A stretch of DNA of 64,000 nt from NCBI RefSeq assembly GCF_002078875.1, contig NC_034419.1, positions 19,469,516 to 19,533,515 on the forward strand. The letters run 5' to 3'. The translations under genes were made by a program, and so were the position numbers. Numbering within the stretch: position 1 is the first letter of the stretch; each line of letters begins with the position of its first letter. Positions 24,801-35,725 of the stretch are shown here, in pieces. The DNA is from Numida meleagris. Its lineage: Eukaryota; Chordata; Aves; Galliformes; Numididae. The notes beneath the pieces were generated by a model. It saw only the letters and a program-made list of their open reading frames with translations. It ran no database searches and was not told where the DNA came from.

Positions 24801-27800
24801 GAAAGTGGACTTCTGTGTCCTGTATTTCAATTCACACCAACTTATGAAGTTGCACTCAGCCACCCAGCAAAGGCTGATTTATAAATATGAAAGGTGAAAG
24901 TCATTCCCAGATAAATCACAAACCGAAACAGGCCTGAGTTTGTCATATATACATTATTCACAATGACTAACCTGCAGCTATATTCCGAAACGATTCCTTA
25001 AAGCAGGAGGCACCTCTTCCCCCTTTCCCTCATGTTAAAGCGTCTGCTTTCCGCCCTGCGTGGGTAAGGCACAGGGAGAAGGAACGGATGCTCTGCTGAG
25101 CGTGCCCAGGCTCTGCTTCGCTCAGCTGCGAGCTGCTGGCCTGCAGGTGACATCAGGGCTGAGTCACAACACCTCTCATGTTTTTGAAGCTGTAACTGAA
25201 CATTCCCGGAAAAACTAAAGCAGGATGAAACAGTTTGAGCTACCAGCTGCGATGGGTTTTCAGTTCAAGCACCCTGATGCCAGCCACCCATTTTTCTCCG
25301 TTTTCCTGCCTTTCCAGAGCCCATTTCCAGGAACACACATGGGCCTGCAGCGCCCGGACCAAGGCCCCTGCACCACAGCCCTACACAGGCTGACAGCTCC
25401 GCACCACAAGGGACGCTGAGCACTCCAGATAGATCCTCTCTGTTCATTTCACTTGGAAATTATTAATTTAGAAATTACTTCCCTCTACATTACCAATAAC
25501 ATGAGCTAATGCGCAGCAAACACCACGCGGCCACAGGCGATGAGATGCCAGCATGGGAACCCTTCAGAGCTCAGCACGGCAATGAAGGCCTGATATTACC
25601 CTGGCAGCGACAGCAGGCCGTCCACAGCCAGATGGATGTATTTGTAAATAAGACAGATCCGTTTGTCAGGTTGTAATTGGTTTTAGAACAAGCAATTCCC
25701 ACGACGACAAACAACAATTAAAGAGCGCAGAGCTCCCACAACATGCAATCTGAGCGCACTCGCAGGAAGGACAAAAGCAGAGAGCAGAACTGCTGCCAGC
25801 AGCAGGGGGACGGCAAGACAGCCACAAGGATGCTCTCCTGGAGACAGGGAAAGCCCAGCAGCGCTGCCAGGGCAGCTCCGGCCCCTGCACCTCCCAGATG
25901 CACAGGCACCTCGCCACGCGTCAGGGCAGCAGCAGGCACGCTCCTCTGCAGCACCACAGGGAACACCGACAGCACCACGCCGAGATGCGCAGGGACCTCA
26001 GCTCAGCTCGCTCACCCCTCGTTCTGAGCTGACCTCCTGCATCAAACAGGTCCTTGTTACGCAGTGCTGCATCTCCTATGCCATCCCGCAGGCACCATCA
26101 CGACAGAAGCGCTTTGTTATGGTCTCACTTTCAGGGGTTTATAATATGACATTTTCACTCTCAGTGTTTGCTTATTGTCTCCTCAGGGATTTTAGCAAGA
26201 GTAGGTCAAGAGCAGAGAAGCACTGCACAGAAACAAATGCTTTTGGAACACGAATCCCTCAGAATGACATCACGCAACGAGTGTTACAAGAAACGCAAAT
26301 GCTCTGTACGAACCTGCTGTGAGACTGCACTTTCCCAGTTCACTTGACAGGTTTAAGTTAAAAACGGTTCGGTGCTGCTATTTTATTTTCACTCTGTTTC
26401 TGCTGCATCTCCTCAGGTTTTTCCTTAACTGCCCAAACACACGCTTTAGGTGGAGATCCCGATTCCCAGCTTCTTTATTACAAAAGCAGAAGTCCCATTC
26501 AGCTTAGTACTAAAAAAAGAATAGGACCATATGAAACACCCTACAGAACACCAGCTATGCTTGGTGGAAAGTGAAATAAAGAACAGCTAAAAGAAGACCC
26601 AGCAAAGCAGGAGGCTGCTCCTGCAGCTCTGCGCTACGGCACCGAGCACTTCCGTTCTGCTGCATGGGCATTCACAGACATGCCAACCCCATTGCGCCCA
26701 GCAGCCTCTCTCAGAGCAGGGCTTTGATGCTTCGGGGGAAGCTGTAATGTATCCAGCCAATTGTGTAATGCTCCAGAAACTGTTTTCTGATCTCTCCAGT
26801 AATCACGTTCAGCCCCAAAGCATGACACTTGATTGTGCTGACTTCAGCAGGATTAACTGCGCAGAATATTGACTGCAGAAGTACCCAGCCCTTTTTAAAA
26901 ACATGCCCACCTCCAGAAAGAAGCACTCATTAGGCAATACTGCAAAATCAAAATGCATCGCAATACCCCAGCCTACACTTGGCAGCGTTTAACCCCACGG
27001 AGCAGCAGCATACAAATGGTTTCCCAGTAAGATATTAGCGCTCTCATACAAAACACTGTCGCTGAAGTTTTTAACTGCTGCACCAACAGCTGGATCTCTA
27101 GTGCTTACTCTTTTACAAGATTTTCTGTAATGTCAATGATTAAATTATAGTGCTGCCACAGAGTTAAATGTGCATGAAGAAAAAAAAGCAGAAGGCAGGG
27201 ACTCAAACATATTGGTATGGTTTTGTATTCCATTTTCTTTTTCAATACTTAGCCTCACCATGCAAGCAACACAGTAAAACAGTGCTGAGTCTCCCCCGAT
27301 CTCCCCAGCTAGCTTCGCCACCTGCACACTGACCAAACCCGGAGCCCATGGCCAAAACCTCTGCCCCAGAGAGCTGCATCCCCTCTTCTGTTTGTTCTAC
27401 AGAGGCTGAGGCACTGGGACAGACCTAAAAAAAAAAATCAAGGATATCCTCCTAAGGAGCAGCCTCCTCTCTTCTCTCAGCTCTCCAACAAAGACACAAG
27501 TCAGAAAGTGTAGCAATGGTAAGTGCAGCAGGGAAGCTCAATAATTTTCCGATAGGATGTAGGCAGTTCAATTCTCCAGACAAGACAGCAATACTTTACA
27601 GAGCTGCTTGAAGCAGCGAGACACATGATAGCAAGTGCAATCCCTTGCCAAATACATGACAGTTCCTCCCAAAGGCCTAGGCAAAAAAGACAAGTAAAAC
27701 ATTCTTCCACCCCTCCCTCCTTAAAACAGTTCTCTAACTCCAGAGGAAAGAAGAGTGATGGATGCTAATGCAAATTCCTTTCTGAGGCTGTTGGATGCAG

Positions 27801-28164
27801 AGAGGCAGTGCAATTTTCCCTAACTTTCAAGACCCAGACCAATAGCCTGCAGCACCAGGCGTCCTCATGGAGAACATCCCTGGGCATCAGCACGGCTTCA
27901 GCCGTCAGGAAAGGACATTGGTGAAGTTAGCAAACTGTTTGCTCATTAGCACCCGTCAGCTAGGGCAGCACAACACCGTAATGCAGCACTACAGCACAAG
28001 GCGCATAAGCCAGACAGCCTTCTGGCCACCCCCTCCTCCCAATTCCAGCTCCCAGATCCCTCTGAACGGAGTACGAGGACATAGGCACCCACGGCTACAT
28101 GGGAACTCTAACACCACATCCCTTTATATATCCCTGTTTTTAAAGTAAGGGGTAAGATATAGAA

Positions 28165-28222
28165 TAAAAAGGATGATTTAACACAAAGGGTATGATTTAA
28201 AACAAAAAGGACGATTTAGAAC
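28165..28222. repeat. About 19-bp imperfect tandem repeat, three copies
   Basis: Three copies of a motif close to AAAAAGGATGATTTAACAC follow one another, the second as AAAGGGTATGATTTAAAAC and the third as AAAAAGGACGATTTAGAAC. This is a short AT-rich minisatellite in SRGAP3 intron 1 with no evident function. Confidence 0.85.
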
Positions 28223-31200
28223 CTTTCCCTCGCTGCCATGGATAGGATCCTAACAGCTGCCTCCTCGCTGATGAGTAACGACAGCACTGGGATAAATAAT
28301 GCAGCCGTATATTCCCCAGCCTGGCACATGAGGCTGCTGTGCTGCTGATGGTGCCATTTTTCACGGGAGCTCTAAGAGCAAGCTGCTGGCAGCTCCCCGC
28401 CAGAGCAACCCCACGGCACTGTGGCACTCAGATGCACACTGTCCTCATCGTGCTGACCCAACCTCAGCCTGAGGAATAACGTCACAGCCAAGAAACCCCC
28501 CCCCAGAAATTTCATGTTGATACACTACTTCCTCTCCTAACGCTGTGTGTTGCAATATGCTGCTTGGAGCTGCCTCTCCCAGCGCACTGCAGCTGCCTTC
28601 CAGAGGTGAGAAAAGGGACACCAAAATAAGTCATCTCGGGCCCGTTTTCCAGAGAACAGCTCACCAATCAGGCTCTTGGAGATGTTAACAGCTTAAAGTG
28701 CATCCAACTGCAGGCACAATGCAGGAGCACCGGGAGAAGACTGAAAACCCTAAGGAGGTCACCAACGATAGGTATCAACTATTATTACCACCGTCACTGT
28801 GTGGGCTAATGCTGTTTACTCATTTCTGTGTCCTCCCTTGCTGCTATGATACATACCAATAAAACATACAGAGGTGGGGCAAAAACAGCACAATAGCTAT
28901 TAGTAAGAAATATTCATCTTTTTTAAAGAGGATGTTTTGCTGCCTGCTTGAATTGCCACCCAGGTTGCAGAAAGGGCCGCTCACATCATGCCATGGCATG
29001 GCGGCAGTCGGCAATGCCCACGCCGCTGCTCCTCTCCCCAGCCTTGTAGCAGCCAGCACACGGTGCTTGCCTGAACCACACAGTCACTGACCACACGGTA
29101 GGACTACAAATGCCTCTGAAGGCAGTAAATGCATTTCAGAAGGTGATTGATGTTGCTGCTGTGGGTGGTAGACTGAAAAACAGCTATCGAAACAAAGCCA
29201 AATCCAGGCAACAAAAAATTTAAGAGCTCAAAGGGACGTTTTTTTTTTTCCGCACCTCAAATGGGCCAGCAACAGGAGAGCAAATCCTGCTCCAGACAGA
29301 TGCTGAAACTGCGCACACAGAACTGAGAATACAGCACCTTGTGAGGGTGTATAAACACCCAGCAACTACCTGAGGTCTACTTGCTGCTGCACTCCTAGAA
29401 CCCTTAAGACTCCCAACTTGGAGTTGAATGAATATCCATGAATACGGGCTGTGGGAGGTTCTCACAATCATCAGAAGGATAGGCTGATCAGTAGTCCTAC
29501 TGCACCCAACTGCCTGTGAGCTAGTGAAAAGGAAACCACCAGGTTTAGAGATACAGCCAGAGAAGCAGCTCCCAGCCCCTCAGAGGGCTGTGGTGGCACT
29601 GGGCCCACCTGGAGGGACACGCACCTTGGAGGGCCCGACGCACGGCAGGTCCACACGCTTGCTCTTGGCTCCACACGAGGCCTCGGGCCCAAGGCAGGGG
29701 CTCGAGGACATACAGCAGGCCGCCAAAGCAGAGCAAGGGCCAACAGAGGCCGCTCTGCCGCAGCGCGCTGCCAAGCACAGCTGAATTTTGATTTCTCAGT
29801 GCACTGGAAGAAGGTCACGGTGACAAAGTTTGAACTGAAACTAATCATCAGGAGTTCTGCTGGCAGTGCTGGTAGCACCACCAATGCTCGCATGCACTAA
29901 GGCCCAAAGCACAGGAGAACCCATATCTGTACATGAGATTTCTTTCACCAAAAGGACGGAGACAATCCAGGAGCCGCCTGAGCCGTGCAGGGCGGGAGGT
30001 CCTCATCCAGCCAGCGAGGGGCTCAGCGCAGGCCTGCGGCCTTGCGCTTCCATTTCCCAGAGCAGCTTCCACAAGAACCCCAAAGCCTCGCAGTCCCACT
30101 GCTGCAGGCCATGCCTGCTCTGCAGCAGGTCAGGCCTCACCACCCAGCCACCAGCCACTGCTCCAGCTCCCCCGGCGCAGCACGGCGAGGAGGTACCCTG
30201 CCTCTGCTGCCTGCACACAACCTGGATGCAGGACAGAATCATACGGTGCCATCAGAGGCCTCTGCTGAAGCACTCTGGGTGTTAGCATAGCAGAAACATC
30301 TCTGATAGATCCAATTTGTTTCCATTAGAGACTTCCAGTTCATCTCCATTATGAATCACATCCACGTTCTGCTCTGCTCTGCAATGGCCTTCCTGGCCGC
30401 AGCACATGAGGGTCCCACGCACAGCCCACCTGCCGGGACATCATCATGAGACCCAGTGAGGGAACTCAGAGTGTAAACTGCAGACAACGACCAACAAGCC
30501 TGTATGGGAGTCAGCGAACAAGGAGCAAGGAGAGTGCTTGTTCTGAAGTCTAACAGTAGAAACAAGATCAGTTTCATTAGAATCCTTCTGCTGCAGACAG
30601 CTCCGTGAATGTTCGGCAGCTACATACAGCCCGCCCCAAGAATGGCACTTTGCTCTCTGGCACAGAACCACCGTGTTACCTGGGCTGCCGGGTTCCAAGC
30701 CTGGATGCCTCCCCCCAGCGGTAAACGAGCTCCCTACCCGAGCGAGCCGCGATCCCGGAAAATAATCTGGTATGGAAGTTTTCCCAAAATTTTCTGAGCA
30801 AAGTGGAAAGAGACCATTGTGTAGGGAAATGAGAACAGACATGAAAGGATACAGCTGCTGCAATAGAAAAAAATACAATGAAGCTAACAAGCAATTATAA
30901 ATTAACCTAAGCTGCGATTCTCCAGTGAAAATGGGAAAAACACTTCGGTTCTCGTTGGCCACAGGTCTGTAAGCCTTCTTAATATTTCTGTATGCTAAAT
31001 CAATCAAAACTGCTCTATTCCCAGCTCACACAGCAACTAAGAGTCCTTAATGTGTAAGAACTCATCTCCGCACCACTCTGCATCCAGCTGCGCCCTTTGA
31101 AGGCTATCGTCTTGAGGATCACCAGGGATGCTCCTCACCTGCCAGCACCTGACAGAACAAGATGCTATCGGCTCACAGCAGCCTTCCTGCCAACAATCAC

Positions 31201-34200
31201 CACACAGATCATACAATGACCTGAATTTTGCCGGGATTAAAAAAAGCTTCAGGAAGCAATATGAAATTTAATAGCCAATCAACAGCATGCCCTATTTTCT
31301 ACAAGATTTACTACACTGTACTACAGACAATTCTGTCTACGTTATTAAAACAGGTTAGTCTTGCTGCATTTAAAGCAGCAAATCATGCACTCAAGAGTAA
31401 TGAGGAAGAAAAAGCATTTGTTTATCATTCTGGCCAGACAGACCAATTAAAACTGCACATATGAAATTGTGCATCTAAGGATCCACAGTACTCTGTTTCT
31501 GCACGCAGCTTTAATGTGGCAGCTGTAAATACGTGGCCATATCTTCATTAGCATTTATTTTTAATGCAGCCTTTCCTGTCTGCACATTTAAGGCAGACAA
31601 ATAAGGAAAGCTGCCTCCTAAGAGGTACCCTTAATGTCTCCTTTCTGGTACTGCCACGCGAGTACCTGCAGCCAGTGCGGGGCCAGCTCTAGCGAGATGC
31701 AGAGCAGCAGAAGGGAAAGCAAGGACCCTCGGCACAGAACTGACAGGAGAGGCCACGCGCGGGGCTGTGCCTGTCAGCAGCAAACATGTTCAGGAGAGGT
31801 GAAAGATAGAGGTCCCCATGCACAGACAGATGGCAAACACTGCAGAGAGCCGGAAGGATGGGCAGCCTGCAGCAGAAGCAGGGCCCAGGTATCTCTGCTC
31901 CTAACCACGAAGATTCAAGTCCACCGGCACCATGCATGCACACACGCCTGTGCTATCAGCCCCCTGCAGCCACGGCTGCACTCAGAGGGCAGCGCTCCCC
32001 ACGTGTGTGCACACGCATCCACACCCTTTGTCTCTTCAAAGCATTTTCAGGATGACTCCTTCCTGCCACGAGAAGAGCAGATACAATTCTCCAGAGAGGG
32101 AAAGGAGATACGGAGTCATCGTGGCCGATAAATCACCCCTGTGCAGGAAGATTATTTGCCAGTTAAGTTCTACTTACGCCATTCACACCTCCCACACAAA
32201 CGGTGCACCTACCGATTTTTACGACAAGGCGGTGCCCTGGGCACAGGAGGTCAGGGCTCAGCCCCACGCCCATCACACGCCGTCCCCCCGCCACCCTTCT
32301 TGCCAATAGCCCCAGCAGGAGGGGTGCCAGCACAACTTTCCTGAAGTCAGCCTAAGCAACATATTGTTCTTTGTTGTTGTTCTGCTACGCTTTGCCAAGC
32401 TGCCAGTCAAGCCCTTCTAGCAATGCTCATACAACCCCGTGTTCGAGCACCACGAGGTGGCTGCTGCCTTGCGAGACCCCTGTGCGCTGGCAGCCCCCTG
32501 GCCAGCACCCAACCGTCTCTGATGTGACACCTCCAGCGGCAGCCCGCGGCAGATCGCTTCCATCTCCGCCCACACCAACACTCCCTGCAGCTCACGTGCG
32601 GGGCTTTCCAGCTCTCTCCTGCGTTTTCCCTAACCCCTCCCCGGGGATCACCGCCACGCTGTGCTCAGATCCTCCATTACAAGACATCCCTTCCTCAAGT
32701 TTTCATCCTTTATCATCTTCATACGGCAGTTATTCTGTGGCAGCAGTTGGTTTCTGTGAGCCTGCTTCACCCTCACACTCCCTTTTCCCCCTCATCACTT
32801 CTTTCCCATTTCAGTCTTGCTCTAGAGATTTGGGTGCCCAGAACTCCCCAGCAGAGCAGCATGGGCATAGAACTCCCCAGCAAGAGCCGAAGAGTGACCA
32901 ACCCCCTGAAGCGAAGAAGCATGTGCCTGGGGTAGCGATGCAGCCTGAGCTGAGGGCAGCGGGCACTGGGAGGCAGCACCTGCATCCCTCCCGGCCATGG
33001 CCCTTGAGGGTTTGGGTGACAACAAGACCCCGTGTGCCAGCTGTGTGACACCTTGGGTTCGCTGTATGTTAGCAACCATAGCACTCACTGGGCAAAGCAC
33101 AACCTGCTGCCGGCATAGCAGCCCCGCAGCCTGTCCTCTGCAAGTCCCGGTAACGCAGAGGCCCAGGGGTGTTTATAAGCCTACACTTCTGCCCAGTTAT
33201 GTGCTTGCATGGCACCTTGTCAAGGAAGAGCCACGGCTGCAGCAGCCATCTGCGCAGGTTCCTTGGGGTTTATCCAAAGGGGACAGCAGGGCAAGGGGGA
33301 AGGCCGAGAGCAAACCGCGAACACTGGGGCTCCTTTACCCACACACCCCAGGGACGGGCAGCCACCCCCTGAGGGCTCCTCTGGCTCCTGCCTCACCCTG
33401 GCCTCAGGTGCGCGGAAACCTGAGTTAACTGCTGCTCAGATAAAAGAGCAGAGCGGATGCCCTCAGTCAGAAAATGGACATTTTTGGAGACATAACTGGG
33501 CACAGAATAGTACCAAAAAATGATTATGGCCCCACAAGCAAACTCTGCCTGCGTTACTGCTGCCCAGAAACCAGCCCAAGATGCGAACACTGTGCTGCAA
33601 TAAACCATCTTTATACGTAACCCCAGCATTAATGATCCAACATATGGAACCCATGAGGCTACAACAGATGTCAGGCCAAGAGTGATCGCGGCAAATGAAT
33701 ATTCCAGTTATAAACACTAGAAAAAAAGAGCACTGCAGACGTCTGCAGCAGAACTTTTTGGAGCAGAGCAGCCCCAGCCCAGCTGCAGCCCGGAGCAGCC
33801 TGCCCCAGCCTCACACCGCCCCAGCACTGTCTGCAGCCATGGACACACGGATCCCCCCCCGGAGAACAGAACATCACCACGGGCTGAGAGAATACTTCAT
33901 CTGCCTCACAGCAGGGTGCAATAACATCAGTGTGCCCAAATTATACACAAGCAGAAAGGTAATTGGCACTGAGCGGAGCGTGTTGTGACTGTTACATCAT
34001 TCCTCAAAGCCAACTACAAAAGACTGAAATGCGAGAAAATAAACAATGGCACCGAGTCAGCAGGCGGCCCCTCCCCAGGCCCCTCCGCCTGGCAGCGCTG
34101 CGCCTCGCAGGGTACGCGCAGGGCACCCGTCACCCACAGAGCTCAAGGTCCAACCAGAGTGACCTCTGGGGAAAGGAAGGAAGTGCGGCTCGCATGGTCG

Positions 34201-35051
34201 CAGGTTCGTTTTCAGAAAGCCTACGTTGTGTTTTTAATTAACTCTGCCTGACGCAGAGACTTGCACGTCACAAAATGGTGCCTGTACAGGACGACCACCA
34301 GAAGGCCGCAGGAGCTCCGTGTGACAGAGCAGGAGCCCGGGGCAGCGCAGTGGGCATCACAGCACCTGGGCTGGGCACGGGACGGGGCCGCCGACAGCCA
34401 GAGTCACAGCCGGACACAGCAATGTACGCACTCACAAACTGAAGTTATACAAAATGATGGACACCGGTTAGTACTTTGCTACTGACATTAAATGCCCTAT
34501 TTCTATGACGTGGAGAAGGCCCCACACACTGCCTGCTCCCAGCTGCACGCACGGCAGCACGCCTCCTTCCACCACACTGCAGACATCTGTGATGCTTCAG
34601 AGGGAGCCGACCTCTCCACAAGCAGCCCAGCTGTAATAAAAATAAACGTGGAGCTGATATTTGGTGCTTAGAGGTCCCAGCAGACGTTACCTCGGATCGT
34701 ACTCTACTCTAACATCGAGAAATACAGCACTGTGCTTTGACGCCTTCGTTCCGCAGAGCCGGGCTTGCATAACGACGGCGATGTCCCCTGGAACCGCTGC
34801 CTGCTGCACGCCGAGGTGCCTTACATAAGACCCGCAAGATCAGGGCCTCCCTGACCAGCACGCAAATCGATCGGAGCTTTTCGAAGAGAAACACGGAGGA
34901 ACCTACACAGAAACGAACCTGATTTCCCCTCGGACCACCGCTCCCGACGCGCAGGCTCCCGCCCGGCTCCGCACACGCCCGCAGCCGCTCGCACTCCCGC
35001 CCGGCGCCGGGCACCTGCCGAGCTGCGCCGGGAGCTCCGCCGCGCCCCGAC

Positions 35052-35631
35052 NNNNNNNNNNNNNNNNNNNNNNNNNNNNNNNNNNNNNNNNNNNNNNNNN
35101 NNNNNNNNNNNNNNNNNNNNNNNNNNNNNNNNNNNNNNNNNNNNNNNNNNNNNNNNNNNNNNNNNNNNNNNNNNNNNNNNNNNNNNNNNNNNNNNNNNNN
35201 NNNNNNNNNNNNNNNNNNNNNNNNNNNNNNNNNNNNNNNNNNNNNNNNNNNNNNNNNNNNNNNNNNNNNNNNNNNNNNNNNNNNNNNNNNNNNNNNNNNN
35301 NNNNNNNNNNNNNNNNNNNNNNNNNNNNNNNNNNNNNNNNNNNNNNNNNNNNNNNNNNNNNNNNNNNNNNNNNNNNNNNNNNNNNNNNNNNNNNNNNNNN
35401 NNNNNNNNNNNNNNNNNNNNNNNNNNNNNNNNNNNNNNNNNNNNNNNNNNNNNNNNNNNNNNNNNNNNNNNNNNNNNNNNNNNNNNNNNNNNNNNNNNNN
35501 NNNNNNNNNNNNNNNNNNNNNNNNNNNNNNNNNNNNNNNNNNNNNNNNNNNNNNNNNNNNNNNNNNNNNNNNNNNNNNNNNNNNNNNNNNNNNNNNNNNN
35601 NNNNNNNNNNNNNNNNNNNNNNNNNNNNNNN
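35052..35631. other. Assembly gap (580 N), likely hiding SRGAP3 exon 1
   Basis: A run of 580 unknown bases inside the CpG island. In vertebrate srGAP3 the first coding exon encodes about 22 residues and ends with a single G of a split Glu codon. The visible exon 2 starts with the other two bases (AG). That peptide is not found elsewhere on the minus strand between exon 2 and this island, so the gap is the most economical location. The open frames that appear to run through the N's (about 34.7-36.2 kb) are artefacts. Confidence 0.8.
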
Positions 35632-35695
35632 GGCGGGACGGGCGCGCCCCTCCCCTGACGGACGGACCGACCCACGGCCCCGGGGAGCGGAGAAC

Positions 35696-35725
35696 GGGGC
35701 GGGGCGGGGCGGGGCGGGGCGGGGC
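35696..35725. repeat. (GGGGC)6 tandem tract, GC-box cluster
   Basis: Six perfect GGGGC units follow each other on the plus strand, 65 bases from the right edge of the gap. Each unit boundary forms a GGGGCGGGGC GC box. Six runs of four guanines separated by single cytosines also make a strong G-quadruplex candidate. The G-rich strand is the template strand for SRGAP3. Confidence 0.9.

Larger units (their letters stand above)
8810..34880 (-). other. SRGAP3: SRGAP3 intron 1
   Basis: This large first intron, about 26 kb, runs from the exon 2 acceptor up to the CpG island. It contains three CR1 tails, one solo LTR and the MARE-like triplicate. It also has low-complexity cytosine-rich sequence near 21.77 kb and AT-rich blocks rich in TAAT cores, such as 22.69-22.83 kb and 31.5-31.6 kb. 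I searched it by eye on the minus strand for the conserved exon 1 peptide (KKDKEIIAEYE) and did not find it. No tRNA, snRNA or other RNA gene was recognised. If a 5' untranslated exon lies in this interval, it has no sequence signature I can defend. Confidence 0.75.
1..35631 (-). other. SRGAP3: SRGAP3 transcription unit, 5' portion
   Basis: This is the 5' part of the gene for srGAP3 (WRP/MEGAP), a cytoplasmic protein with an F-BAR, a RhoGAP and an SH3 domain. It shapes the plasma membrane and inactivates Rac1 downstream of Slit-Robo in neurons. Two coding exons are visible on the minus strand, 8617-8809 then 6512-6674. They join in phase: exon 2 ends with two bases of a Lys codon and exon 3 supplies the third. 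The protein matches srGAP3 better than srGAP1 or srGAP2, for example in LVEQFKCLEQQSESRLQLL and VIVRLSQISEDVIRLFKK. The next exon, which in the family continues with SKEIG, is not seen below 6512, so the gene leaves through the left edge. The upstream limit is set at the CpG-island promoter and gap near 35.6 kb by inference. Head-to-head neighbourhood with THUMPD3 agrees with known vertebrate order. Confidence 0.93.

Noticed and set aside
34690..34700. Donor-like GAG|GTAACG on the minus strand left of the gap, a possible 5' untranslated SRGAP3 exon
   Set aside because: It does not give the phase needed to join exon 2, and a single consensus donor is common by chance. It was not annotated as an exon.
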